Shown: positions 1 through 11,734, counted from the stretch's first letter. The stretch is DNA of 64,000 nucleotides from Plazaster borealis (GCA_021014325.1 CM037473.1:9627501-9691500), one strand, 5' to 3'. The notes: generated by a model from the letters alone, not told the origin. Numbers and translations: made by a program.

Positions 1-460
1 GTATTAACAACATTTTTTTCAGAGAAATATTGAACATTTTCGGGCTAGTTGTATCGGTTAGGCTTGTGTTGTAATGTTTGTTTTAGGCAACCTCATGTTG
101 ACCTTTTGCCTGTTTGCTCTTCACATTATGACTGTGTTGTACTATTTGTAATTTGTGTGCTATTGATTGTGGGATTATAATCTGTTCAAGTGCAGGAGAT
201 CCTTTCATACTTTATACGTCATAGTGAATTTGCGTGTAGTATTTTGGTGAATGCTCGTTCTTTTTTAATTAGAGGGCTGGCCTCCTTCCCGTGTCTCTAC
301 AATAAATTTCTTGTATAAAACGTAGTTGATGATGACTTGAACTCAGATGCTTTTAGTCCACATACTTTGAACGATAGAACATGACAACCCTCAGCGAGTG
401 GAATATAAATGTGCTACTAAATCTACTCATTGGGGAATCGTTGATAGAAGATGAACTTAC

Positions 461-3400
461 AATCGACCCTGGCCAGTATTTCATGTCGCAGTACACATCA
501 AGGCCTCCTGGATACTTGGATGTGTAAATAGTGTAAACACCACTTTCAGTGTTACCAGCCTGGAGGTAGTCTTGGCAGTCGTAGTGTCTGGTCTCTAGAA
601 TAAAATTAGAACGTTCACAAACGACAATTTAAACATCCTGGGCAATAGTTTGTAGAATTACACAATCCCCAAAGCCCTGCAGTGGTCTTAGCAGTCGTAG
701 TGTCTATGTTCTAGAATGAAATTGTAACACTTTTTATTTTTATTTTAAAAACCTTACAATTCTGAACCCTTTAGTGCCTTACATAATTATGTGGACACTT
801 TAATTTTGTTCTTAGAATCTGTATCCCTTTTCCTAATACTTTAACTGCCGTTTGCATCAATTCTGACCATTATTAGTACATTTTGGATAATTGAGGGCGC
901 TATAGTATGGACTTTAATTTTGCATCGCTTTACAAAACGTCCACGTATGGCTTTTAATTAAGGTTTATTTATAAAATAAATTCAACATAAAGTAAGAAAA
1001 TCCCAACTTGTAAATTATGCTCAAACAATTCAGTTCACATATGAGTAAATGTTCCAACTCAAGTTGAATTTAAACTAGAAAAAGTTGAATTTAAACTAGA
1101 AAAAGTTGAATTTAAACTAGAAAATGTCTACATCTCATTTTAATCAGCATAGTTGCACCTCTAAATTTGGGTTTCTTTAATGGCTATTTTCGTTTAACAA
1201 ATAGGTGGCTTTAGTTATTATCGTTTACTAATATGTGAATAATAGACTAATATAATGAAGATGAGGAAGAACATTCTACTAGCACAGGTATTTCCCCTCT
1301 TGCCTTCCGGGCATACGCACGTGCAGGTTGTTTCATCGAGGATACCGAGATTCTCACAGGCAGTCAATGCACACTCTGACAAATTTACAACAATGTCTCT
1401 TGAACTTAGGCCGTCTAGAGACTGGACTGCTGCAGGAAGTCCAGGTTAGTAAAGAAAATTACAGAACTTAAGATATTGTTGTAGTGACTTTTGGTGTTCT
1501 GCCTTTTCATAATATTTATTATTTTAATAAACCAAAAGAGAAATTGACTGTGTAAATTTTACAAAAATTGGGATTGAACAATCCAGATTTTTACATTACT
1601 TTGGCTTAGTTTTGCTTGTTATACTTACCAGTACATGTTTTGCCGGTCCAGCTTTGACCACACGAACAATGGCAGGGATCGTCTGAAAGTAATAAGTACT
1701 ATCTTTAAGATTGATAGTGACAGTCATTTTTAAGAAGAAATAGGAAACGTTTTGTACAGTAGATACCTCTAAATAATGTCAGAGTATAATAAAATTACAA
1801 ACGGAACAATTTTATTTTACTCTGGACCGTAAATCAAAAGGGACGATATGACGGCTAGAGCAGGAGATTGCACCTATACAAACTGATTTAATCAATTGTT
1901 GCAACTGTTTAAAAAGAAATTTCTGAATAGTGAGAACGTTTTGTGGAAATGGGTCCAAGACTGTCCTAAGATCATGTAATGTTTGGACATCCTTTATTCT
2001 CTGGTCCACAATTGCCAGGAAAAATCGACCTTAGTTTGAAACCCATCGTCCATATTTACGAGAGTATAATTCGTCTTTTTGTTTATGAAGTGACAATTAA
2101 CGCGTGTCAAAAATCATAAAGTTTTTGCAAATCGTTTTGAGTGTGTGTGTGAGTGTGTGTAAATAGGCAATATATTTAAGTTGTTAACGTTTTCACCAAA
2201 TTTCAGGAACTAATACGTAAGAGTTTCGTAATTACACTAATTAGAATAACCAATGAATCATATTTTTGCCATACTTTGTTTTAAAGAAGTAACAAACCAA
2301 AATTCGCCACTGAAGTCCATTGATACATAGCGCGGGCACGGTGCCAAAATGGGCTTTACGAAGTGACGGTTTACCGTTTTGACGAAGTGACAAACCTAAA
2401 TCGTCACGCGTACCACGAAGTGACCTATCGTGTTCACAGCCCCCAAAAACGTGTTTCGAGAAAATCGCGATTGAAGTTGCACTATTTTTCAAACTGCCGT
2501 TTCGGAGTCTGCTGACTATTTTAATTCAATTTTTCAATACAAAAAGCAAGCTGAATACTTTATTCGTACTTAACTGCCAGTGTGTTTTCATTACTGCAAC
2601 TACTTTAATTAGTAATTAATTCCTAAACACATATGTCACTTCGTGAAAATGAAAAAAACGAGTTTTTCCCGCAGCGCGCTGTGTACAAAAACATTGCATG
2701 GGGAGACCTATCGTGATAGGTCACTTCGTGAAAATACTGCGCTTCCAGATAGGTCACTTCGTGAAAAATGTAAATGATACACACGCGCGCCGAACTGTGC
2801 CGTAGCGCTTTGTATATCATTGGTAAAGTGGCGCGTCGAGATAGGTCACTTCGTGAAAATACAAAACGGCACTTCTAGTGATCGTCGTTTTTACTAATTA
2901 TGAAACTTGCTGAAAATGTTAACAGTAATGAGTGTATTAATAATTTGAACAAAACCCGATTTGCAAAAAACTATAATTTATTTCAGATAGGTCACTTCGT
3001 GGTACGCGTGACGAAATATGCATTGGTTTGTACACAATGCTCTGCGGGCAGGTCTGTTTTGTGGGGTTTTTTTACGAAGTGACAACATGTGTTTAAGAAT
3101 TAATTACTCATTAAAACAGTCGCAAAATCGAAAGAAAATGCTGACAGTTCTTTATGACTGAAGTAATCAATTATATTTTGTATTGTCTCCTAAACAATAG
3201 TTTGAAAAAAAAGTTCAACTTCAAACGTGAATTTTAAAAACACGTATTTTTGGCTGCGGGCTTTAATCAGGCTAAAAACAGCGACGATTTGACTCATTTG
3301 TCTAATCGTAAAACGATTTGCGTATCCAGAGGTGTCCATATTGTTTAGTTCGTATCGTTTTCTAAGCTACTCACTTTCACACTCAAAGTAGTTGAATATT

Positions 3401-3580
3401 TCTGTCTTGAGGTCTGTGAAGAGAGGGCGATCGGTGTAAAACGGATCAAACCCTCTGTCGGGTGTATACGAGTTAAAGCCCCCAGGGTAGATGCTGGTAC
3501 ACTGGCATCGAAGGCGGTGATTTAACGGCATGACCCACCGTATAATGCCGTTCTCCTTTGGGTTCGGTTCCCTCCCGAGG
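461..3580 (-). CDS. EGF-like / fibrinogen-related-domain secreted protein, partial (4 exons)
   Basis: Four minus-strand exons join with matching phases: 3375-3580 (phase 2 in, 1 out; donor GTGAGT), 1629-1682 (1 to 1; donor GTAAGT), 1280-1429 (1 to 1; weak donor GTAGAA) and 461-594 (1 to 0; donor GTAAGT). The first encodes an unrecognised 68-residue segment with several Cys, ending FECE. The second is a short EGF-like module (CHCSCGQSWTGKTC). The third carries a second Cys-rich module (CTCVCPEGKRGNTC). The fourth opens a fibrinogen-related domain (HYDCQDYLQAGNTESGVYTI, then VYCDM). FReD proteins are extracellular and often bind glycans, as in ficolins and tenascin-like proteins; that role is inferred from the family. 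The rest of the FReD lies left of the window and the signal peptide and start lie upstream of 3580, unseen. Exon 1280-1429 has tandem in-frame acceptors (CAGCAG). Domain call is firm; exon 3375-3580 joins by phase and position only. Confidence 0.75.
672..728 (-). pseudogene. Decayed copy of the start of the FReD exon
   Basis: The stretch resembles the 5' part of the FReD exon at 540-615, including its splice acceptor (TTCTAG) and the codons for HYDC. Here the next codon is a stop. It lies just upstream of the real exon, so it looks like a short local duplication that decayed and is probably not spliced in. Confidence 0.5.
1061..1124. repeat. 22-bp tandem repeat, 3 copies
   Basis: The unit AAGTTGAATTTAAACTAGAA repeats three times almost perfectly, in an intron of the EGF/FReD gene. 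Confidence 0.9.
1812..2022 (-). pseudogene. Possible RhoGAP-like fragment
   Basis: An open minus-strand stretch includes LRTVLDPFPQNVLTIQKFL followed by FKQLQQLIK. The spacing resembles the RhoGAP helix pattern L-R-x-V-L-x-x-L-P-x-x-N-x-x-T-L-x-x-L. It lies in an intron of the EGF/FReD gene on the same strand, has no convincing splice sites and no other RhoGAP part beside it. A retrotransposed fragment or chance resemblance are both possible. Confidence 0.25.
2340..3340. mobile_element. Fold-back element with repeated TCACTTCGTG words
   Basis: The region folds on itself around ~2860. Left-arm sequences at ~2430-2850 reappear as reverse complements at ~2880-3270, for example TAATTAATTCCTAAACACAT at ~2612 against its complement at ~3085-3107. 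The word TCACTTCGT or its complement occurs about ten times in both orientations. No transposase is present, so I infer a nonautonomous fold-back DNA transposon. Exact ends and target duplication are not resolved. It occupies an intron of the EGF/FReD gene. Confidence 0.65.
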
Positions 3581-3922
3581 CTGCAACTAAATGCTGTAAC
3601 TGATGCGAACCCCACCAAGGACGCTTATAGTCCAAGCTCCAGAATGCAAAAATCGTTTTAATTAAGATTTACCCTACACCATCTGCTCCCCTTATTTTTT
3701 TACTTTTTTATGATGGGTATATTTATTGTGAATAAGAATCGGGATGGTGTATACAATTTTTCCTCGGCGAAAGCGTTCATTTTTGACAAAATTCGACAGA
3801 AAATCCAACGTAAATGATGCCAAAAAGAAGTTGTCTGGTACCCAGTGTCAATAGTGTACGAAATGTTAAGTGCAGTAATTGGAGACCTGTCTACGCAAGG
3901 CACACACAGCGCGATCCGATAC
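3581..3922. other. No gene recognised
   Basis: AT-rich sequence upstream of the EGF/FReD exon. I see no convincing exon or repeat. Confidence 0.5.
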
Positions 3923-4074
3923 ACATTAGCCTTTAGTCAAGGCGCACGCGGCAGCGGCACCCCCAGATGTCACGCACGGAAAAAGACCAGTGCTTCGCCG
4001 CTCGCGCTGGTCTTTTTTCGTGCGTGACATCTGGGGGTGCCGCCGCCGCGTGCGCCTTGACTAAAGGCTAATGT
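3923..4074. repeat. Near-perfect GC-rich inverted repeat (~65-bp arms)
   Basis: Arms 3923-~3990 and ~4006-4074 are complementary with two or three mismatches around a loop of about 15 bases. The outer end reads ACATTAGCCTTTAGTCAAGG. The arms are GC-rich in an AT-rich setting. Most likely a palindromic MITE; a transcript would form a very stable hairpin. Confidence 0.85.
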
Positions 4075-4636
4075 ACACGTCAATGCCATCACACATAAAT
4101 GCATGGCGGGCTGTCGAGCGTGTCGCATAGCATGCAGACGATCAGAAAAAAGGTTTGTATTTTTGAGTAGCTAACGTTGTATGTCATTTGTTTTATCTAA
4201 ATGTGTGAGGTCATAGTTACTCTTCAAGAAAATATATTTGTTTTAATGCAAATGTCATGAGGGAAAGTTCAACGATGCGAACATTGTTTCATGTAATTGT
4301 AGCCTGTTGCCTGTGGTAGTGGACTGGAAGTGTAGGCTAGGGGCATGGTTACGGTAGCTGTTGGCTAACACGAACGTTAACATAGCATGGGCCTTACACG
4401 TGTACATTCGGTGGTTTTTTATGTTTCCGTACGTTCCTCGTTCGCCGTCGGCGTATAACTGTGCATCGGTGGGCCGTACATGCATATCGTCCGTTTGATG
4501 CCAGATGAAATTACAACTTCCCTCAAAAGTTCAATGGCAGAAGACTACAGAATGACAGACACTGTACGCTACAAAATTGTTGAAGAACTTCTTAAGATTT
4601 TGCTAGGCCTATAATTTATAAATAAGTCGTTACCAG

Positions 4637-4745
4637 GGTCCAATTTCATAAAGCTGTCAAGCAGAAAATACTGCTTGACAAATTTCTTAAGCAAATATTG
4701 AGTGGGGTACCAGACACCAGAATTAACCAGCTTAACGTTACACGA
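4637..4745 (+). mobile_element. Half copy of the CWG-flanked palindromic MITE
   Basis: Begins CAG then GGTCCAATTTCATAAAGCTG, matching the end of the family best seen at 50375-50576. The right half is missing or diverged. Confidence 0.5.
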
Positions 4746-4884
4746 GGTATGTACAAAACATGTTGATGTTTGTTGAAGGTAGTGTAGGCCTAGCCCTAGT
4801 ATTAACAACTCGCCAATTCACTTTTATTGTCAATGTTATCCAATAATTCTAGTGTGGGCTACCCTATGCAAAACAGATCTGTAG

Positions 4885-5720
4885 GCCTACCAATGGGGAA
4901 CAGGGGGAACCCCTGACTATTTTTATATTATTTATTTGTACCAAAGCGCAACGGGTCAACAACCCACCGGGGAACCCCTGGCCATTTTTCTGATTTGGGT
5001 TCACCACCCACAGGGGAACCCCTGGCCATTTATTTTAAATTTCTAATTAATTGTTTTTGTTTGTTTTTGTTTGTTTTTCCCGATTCTGTAGCCACCCACC
5101 CACGGGAACCCCTGGCAATTTTTTTCTTTATTCTTCTAACCCCCCCCCCCCAAATTCTTTCGAATTGGTTAACCACCCACAGGAGAACCCTTGTGACTTT
5201 TTTTTCTAATTTGGGTTAACCAACCACAAGGGACAAGGGAACCCCTAACCAATTTTTTATTTCTAATTATTTCTTATCTTTCCAAATTCTGTACTGTCTG
5301 CTGAGAGCCCCTGCAATGTATTCCAATTTGTTTATCATTGTGCAAATGAGTATTTTAAATAAAATGGCTGTAAACATAGGTGTAAACATAGAGCAAGGTC
5401 CTTGGTGTAAAGGACTGAATGAGAAAGAAAGTTGGAATTACTTGAGATTAAGGTATGTTTTAGAAAACATTGTTGGTTTTAGCGTATGAACAACAGACAT
5501 TTCACAACAATGTTGTCAATGTTATACTATTCTGTACCAATGGGTTAACCTCTGGCCAAGTTTTTATTTGAAATGCTGTTTTATTTTGTGTTCAACTCTT
5601 TACAAATGGGTTATCCACCGACAGGGGAATCCCTGGCCATTTAAAAAGAAAACTATTATTTTCTTCCATATTCCATACTATTGGGTTAATTTGCCTCTGG
5701 GGGAACCCCCAGCAAATTGC
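4885..5720. repeat. Degenerate minisatellite, GGGGAACCCCTGGCCATTTT units
   Basis: Units built around ACCCACAGGGGAACCCCTGG followed by a variable T-rich spacer recur at roughly 60-80 bp from 4890 to 5250, with further diverged units at 5550-5720. About eight are recognisable. Small ORFs inside are products of the repeat. Confidence 0.8.
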
Positions 5721-5819
5721 TGTTATTTATTAAAAACCTATGAGTTAAACACCTATACTGTTTATAATTTTGCCAAGTTTTTCAAACGGCTGTAAACTAA
5801 CTATTTGTTGTCGTTCAGT

Positions 5820-6720
5820 CATGGTGTACGAGATAGATGAGATAGTACAATGGCTGAAACATTCAAGCTTTTCTTGTGAGAAAAAAATTCAAGGCACAAA
5901 CAGACTTTAAGAAATGCATTATCTGCCAATCAGTAACCAATGAAAGACTCAACAATGTGACTGATGCCAGTTTAGAAACATTACCGTATCTTCTGTTAGA
6001 AATGCACGACGTGACTTTACTTCTCATCGTCTCAGAAGTCAAATTCAATCAAACGAATAATTTTTTTTTTAAATCCGAAATTGCATCGCCCATGTCGTGC
6101 AAAATGGACCAGCAAGACTAACATCCTTCATTTGGATGCCAGCAGTTCCACACCATCTAAATGTATGACAACTAGGCAATCAGTGCCACATTTTGACATA
6201 AAACAAATGTTTGTGATATGAGAAAGGATGACTGTTAAAATGAAACACGAAAAGCTGAGAACAATAGCAAGCACTTCAGTACAGGATATGTTATATACAC
6301 AAACTGTTGCTTCAAATGACCAACGCCTACGTGGTGATGTAAAACACAATTGATATGATCGCAGCAAAAGCAAGATATCACAAGCACTGCTATAACATTC
6401 TAAGACTGCACCGAGTCTACAGGGAACATCAGGATCCATACGATAAATCATTCAGTGCCTTACTGTGTGATGTTACCGAACCACTTCAAACTGGCAAGGT
6501 TTTCTTTTCTTCCACTTTGAGACAGATGTATCAAACACATCTCTCAAGTTTTGCCTCAATGCAGAGTTAGTATAGCTCAATATCGTACATCAAGTCTTAA
6601 ACAAAGACAACAGAAATACTTTGGCTCAAGCGTGCTCTTTGTACCGCGAGGAGGACAGCTATCTGACTTGGTTTGCTCTGCTCAACTGTCTGTAGCAGAA
6701 CTTGTGAAAGCTCATTATAT
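5820..6720 (+). pseudogene. Relic of a multicopy zinc-binding ORF
   Basis: Three stretches read as one protein broken by a stop and frame changes. In 5876-6121: KKCIICQSVTNERLNNVTDA, a C-x2-C motif. In 6355-6540: AAKARYHKHCYNILRLHR, an A-K-A-x-Y-H-x2-C motif. In 6590-6715: QKYFGSSVLFVPRGG. This combination matches, from memory, a large family of uncharacterised proteins in cnidarian, mollusc and echinoderm genomes, probably spread with or as mobile elements. The stop and frame shifts argue for a dead copy. Function unknown. Confidence 0.55.
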
Positions 6721-6724
6721 AGCC

Positions 6725-7690
6725 AAATTTATACTAAAATGGGAAATTAGGATGAAATACATGACCAAAGATGTAATTTTTATCACTTTGGGGTGAAAAT
6801 GACAGCCATCTTGGATGCAAAATTTCGCGCACACTTTTTTCGTGCTAGACTCATTCCGGGAAATTGTTTTATTCAATCGGCCAATTATTTCGGAAGATAG
6901 GCCTATGGTAAAATACATTGTTTTCATGATTTTGGCAGGAAAAATGGCAGCCATTTCTTTCTGTGGCCAGTGACTGAATCAATTATTATTATTTTGTTGG
7001 GGGTGAAGTATTTTGTCTATAGAATGCAGGTATAAAACTAATTTTTAGCTTAATTTCTACTATATTGGGAAACGAGGATGAAAGACATGACCAAATATGT
7101 GATTTTTATCACTTTTTGGTGAAAAAATAGCGGCCATCTTGGATTTTGCCCATAATGCAAACTATCCTGGATGCAAAGATTTTGCACACACGTTTGCCTC
7201 TTGCCAAACTTAATCTTGGCGAAGTTTTGATTAAATCGGTCAATTATTTTGAAAGATATGGTAAAATACATTGTTTTAATGATTTTGGCGGGAAAAATTG
7301 CGGCCATTTTGGATTCTAGTCAGTGTCGTAAAAATGTGAGTAATTTATTATTTTTATTGGAGAGCGGCTCTTTGTATATAGATGGCAGGTATAAAACTCA
7401 GCTTTAGCCTAATTTCTACTAGATCGGGAAATTATTATTAATGACATGGCGAAAATTATGATTTATATCACTTTTTTGAAAGAAAAATGGCAGCTATCTT
7501 GAATTTGACCAAGAATGTGAAATTTCAGGAACCCCAAATTTTGCATACACCTTTTTCTGACGACAAACACATTTTGGGCCAAATTTGGATTTAGTCGGCA
7601 ATTTATTTCAGAAGTTATGGCAAAATGCATGATTTTCATAATTTTGGCGGAAAAACTGGCGGCCATTTTGTATTTTGTCCAAAATATCCA
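6725..7690. repeat. Three tandem copies of a ~340-bp unit
   Basis: Landmarks recur in order at periods of about 330 and 355 bp: GGGAAATTAGGATGAAATAC (6739), the like at 7069 and 7424, then CGGCCATCTTGGA-type words, TTTGCACACAC, and ATGGTAAAATACATTGTTTT. Copies are diverged, the third most. The ORFs here follow the repeat and are not genes. It starts where the ORF relic ends. Confidence 0.85.
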
Positions 7691-8751
7691 CTTTCGCCGG
7701 GGAAATTCTTTATACACCGTCCTGATTCTTGAACAGGAGTAGTTTCCGAATGCAAAAATTCCAAATAATTGAGGGGAGCACACCGTGTAGGGTAAACTCA
7801 TTTTTTGGGACCTGGAGCTTGGACTATTAAATGAAACGAAAAAAAGAAAAACAAACAATCATATGTTAATAATATATTTCCGATCCATTTATGATACAAT
7901 AGTTTGGATCTTGTTCCGAAGCGATTATTTTAATGGCGTCTGATAGAGTCTGTAGTTGAACGCTTATTAAGACACCACTATCCTTCAAAATTTCAGACTG
8001 TTTTCAACGAGTTTTCTTACTGTGGACACTTGATGCTTTGAACTTGATAGATATACTGTTTTTGATTGTTTTATGTCCAATATTAATAAGCAATAATGTT
8101 AAAAAGGGTTCTTGTTAGTTCGTGCAACCGAAATAAAAGCAAAGTGACACATTACAATGTACAGATGGATTGCACATGACGTCATTGACCGCCATCTTTG
8201 ATGACAAACAATGGAAAAGTGCACGCGTGTACGCGCTGTGCACGACTCTCAGCCAATGATAGCCTTTCACGCGTGCACGCGAGTTTCATCAACGATGGCG
8301 GCCAATGCAAGGGTTCTATTCACAGACATGGTTCTAGTATTCGATCCAATTACGCGTGTGTCACTACGTAAAAATGGAGGTCCGCGCACGCGCCATAAAC
8401 AAGGTATGTGTCATTTACGGAAAAAGATTAAAGGTTTTTTCCCTATTTTTTCCACACTATTTTTAGCTTATTGCGTGCCGTGCATTAAAAGGGAAGGTGC
8501 AACTTGTGTGTCAGTTCGTGAAAACGAAAATTGTTATTTTCGTGCAAAGGTTGCAATGCATAACTATCGTAAATAAACAAGTAAAGCTCTTACGGCTTTG
8601 AAACTTCATGAAATTGTAAACCTTGAAGAATATTGTTTAAACATGTTAACGAATGAAAACTAACAAAGTGATTTTGTACATAAGGTGTCAGTTCCTGGAA
8701 AACCTGTCGAATAGCCCTCTCAAAGGCCTTGTGTGATAACTAAAATCCGCC
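7691..8751. other. No intact gene; words related to the fold-back element
   Basis: Mostly unique AT-rich sequence. At 8110-8700 words such as GTTCGTGAAAACG and CACTACGTAAAAA resemble the TCACTTCGTGAAAAT motif of the 2340-3340 element, so an older relative may lie here. The open frame at 8211-8576 has no recognisable domain. Confidence 0.4.
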
Positions 8752-9151
8752 TTAAAGGGACACGTTGCCTTGGATCGGGCGAGTTGGTCTATAAAAAGCG
8801 TTTGTAACCGTTTGTTGTAAAATGCATATGGTAAGAAAGATGTTCCTTTAAAAGTAGAATACAATAATCCACACAAAATTATGCCTCGAAATTGCGTGGT
8901 TTTCCTTTTACATTGTGAGCTAACACGGTCCGCCACTTTGTGGAGACCAACATTTTGCTCTACAAAATGGCGTGCCGTGTTAGTTCACAATGTAAAAGGA
9001 AAACCATGCAATTTCGAGGCATAATTTTGTGTGGATCATAGTATTCTACTTTTAAAACATCTTTCTAACCATGCATTTTATAACAAACGGCTTTACAAAT
9101 GCTTTTCATAGACCAACTCGCGCCCGATCCAAGGCAACGTGTCCCTTTAAA
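8752..9151. mobile_element. Full-length palindromic MITE
   Basis: The 400-bp element is almost entirely one inverted repeat, from TTAAAGGGACACGTTGCCTT to its complement at 9151, with a short centre near 8935-8955. TTAA occurs at both borders, suggesting TTAA target duplication. Arms diverge by only a few percent, so this copy may be fairly young. Confidence 0.85.
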
Positions 9152-10439
9152 CAAGGATTACAGAATGTTGAATGCTATCAACAGAGTAAATGCACAAAAA
9201 GTATCGGAGATCCCTGTGGAACTCCAAGCCGAGGCATTTTGAATGAATAATAAAGGTGAACGAACTAAACCCAAGACATTGAACGTGCGTAATTTCCGGA
9301 TGGTACCTCCTTGTCAAGTTCCCCCGCGGAAGTTTCAGGAGGAAAACCTACCACGTACCAAGTATAATGGGGGAAAACCTGAAAGAATTTTAATATTTAG
9401 GAGAGGAGTATAACAATTAGGCTAGCCTGCTGTAAACTTATGCGTTGTAAAATCTGTCATTAGGGGGCTACAAAAAGTGTGACATATTGATAACTGAAAC
9501 TTGCATCTGATCTCACCAAAATAAGACATCGATGCCAGAGATCGTCGTGTTATTTTTATGAAGTGTATAACACAGGAAGCACATTTTGTTATAATATTTA
9601 AAATATAATTTCTTTAGATTATTCCACCGGTGATTATTCACCCAGACGCGACACTGGCAATATATGGAAACTGTTGTGGGTAAATCTGGAGACTGCTTGG
9701 AACATAAATAGAGCCTCCGACAACAACAAAAAGGAATACGAAGTGAAACAGTCGAAGTAAAACAAAACTTTAAAAGACAAAACAAAAACAAAAACTCCAA
9801 ACAAACCTACAGCTTGCATAACAAGGAGAGCTTGGGGACACATGTCCCAACCCCATTGATTGATGTATGTGCCCTGGTTCCCCCCTCCAAAAAATAAAAA
9901 AAACAAATACAAATATCTGATGGGCGTTTCGGATTAAACATTACCAGAAGAAAATTATATATTTTATAAGCTTTCATTTACTAATTAAGTAATAATTTCA
10001 AAACTATTTTTCTATTGACACGCACACAACGTATTTGTTTTTATCTCCATTACAGAATATTCATGCTTAATGGCAATGACATACAAGAGCGCTGAAAGAG
10101 GGGCTTTTTAAAAAAAAAATGCAAACGGAAACAACAGTTTTACTTGGCCAGAAGTGCCCCCTTTAAAAAAATGGTACACCCCTTGTGCCCCCTAAAATTT
10201 GGACTGTATTCGTCACTGCTCCTACACCCCACTATGTATGGTATTGCTCCATCAATCTCTGTTGGTGCCAGCAGATAGCCTTGCTCTATATAGCTACCTC
10301 TGTCCATCACAATATGAAATACGGTCATGTTTCTATTGTATACACGTTCTTCGTTCCCCCTTCACAGCCTTGACCGATCCTAATTAAGCTTATCAGGTTG
10401 TCAGACAAGTGATGTTGAAAGGCTTTCCTTCTACCGTCG
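9152..10439. other. No gene recognised
   Basis: AT-rich sequence with short A and T runs. The small ORFs overlap in conflicting frames and carry no domain I recognise. Confidence 0.5.
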
Positions 10440-10808
10440 TTAAAGGGCCTGTATACGTTGGGTAATGACTCTGAAAATTAATGGCAATAAAAACTTACTT
10501 GGTAAGAAGTACAGCAGCTTTGGATAGATATATATATAGCATGATGCATTTTGAGAAACGTTTTACTTCGAAGTACTGCGGTTATGGAAAAAGAAATCAC
10601 TTTTTATCCCCCAAAATTTGAATCTTAGAAGCGTTACTGCGTGTTTCCTGCGTGGACATAACCGCTCAAGATTTTCGGCAACATCTCAAAAACGCTTCCA
10701 CCTTTTGAATAAAATTTTCACGGGTTTAATGTTATGGTATATATCTACAACTATATAGATTGAAACAAACAGTGGGTTCCAATTACCAAACGTATACAAT
10801 CCCGTTAA
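10440..10808 (-). mobile_element. TTAA-flanked MITE, second family
   Basis: TTAA, then AGGGCCTGTATACGTTGGGT, to ACGTATACAATCCCG then TTAA. Internal landmarks are a CGGTTATGG segment, ATTTGAATCTTAGAAGCGTT and GTGGACATAACCGCTC. Related copies lie at 16009, 47255 and 60439. Nonautonomous, no coding capacity. Confidence 0.8.
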
Positions 10809-10964
10809 ACCCCGTATTTTGTAGATATTATGTACAAATATACACACACACTTATACATATAATTATATTATTCATGATTTATTATTATTGATAAAAACA
10901 TAGTTCATGGTAGCCAGGGGCTGAATTAGGGAAAAGAAAACAGTGGTTCTAAAGAACAAAAGAA

Positions 10965-10995
10965 GAATAAATAAATAAATAAATAAATAAATAAT
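10965..10995. repeat. AATA microsatellite
   Basis: Simple AAAT/AATA tandem repeat, about seven units. Confidence 0.9.
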
Positions 10996-11349
10996 ATAAA
11001 TCAAGTAACAACAACAACAGCAACAATTAAATAATCTCTGAGACATCAACAGTTAGAAAGTTAACGGAAAATTAAACTTGAGACTTGAAATAAAAGTAAA
11101 AAGCTTGAGAGAAAATAGTAAATGAATGATTTATAAATGGAATAAAAGCAACTTATCATTGGTCACAAAATCCGAGACAGAAAAGAAAATTGACAGTAGG
11201 ATCTCTTCTCATCACGACGTCATACAAATCATCGTCCCTCGCAGGAGACTATTGATTTCTTAATTTACCATTTCCTGTTTGGATGCCGCAATATGGAGGA
11301 ACGTGTTTGAAACCAACGCCCACGTTTGCTTTAAATGGATTTTATCTGT

Positions 11350-11734
11350 TTAAAGGCATCGTACACGTTTGGTTATTACTCAAAATATATATTAGCATAA
11401 AAACTTACTTGGTATTGAGCAACGGAGAGCTGTTGATAGTATAAAACATTGTGACAAACGACTCCCTCTGAAATAACGTAGTTTTTGAGAAAGAGGTAAT
11501 TTCTCACTAAAATATTTGAATCTGAGAAAGACTTCAGACCTGAAGCCTTTCTCAGGCATCTGAAAGCACACAAATTTGTGCAACAAGGGTGTTTTTTCTT
11601 TCATTATTTTCTTGCAACTTCGATGACCAATTGAGCCCAAATTTTCACAGGTTTGTTATTTTATGCATATGATGGGATACACAAAGTGAAAATACTGGTC
11701 TTTGACAATTACCAAACGTGTTTAGTGCCTTTAA
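11350..11734 (+). mobile_element. TTAA-flanked MITE, first family, full length
   Basis: TTAA at 11350-11353 and 11731-11734 bracket an element from AGGCATCGTACACGTTTGG to CCAAACGTGTTTAGTGCCT. Landmarks shared by all copies are GTTGATAGTATAAAACATTG, GAAGTAACGTAGTTTTTGAG-type words, a central hairpin, and TTTTATGCATATG. An 18-bp direct repeat TTTAAATGGATTTTATCT lies outside both ends (11330-11347 and 11730-11747). Confidence 0.85.

Noticed and set aside
6715..7858. Series of minus-strand frames starting MAAIFPAKI as a gene family
   Set aside because: They are translations of the 340-bp tandem repeat.
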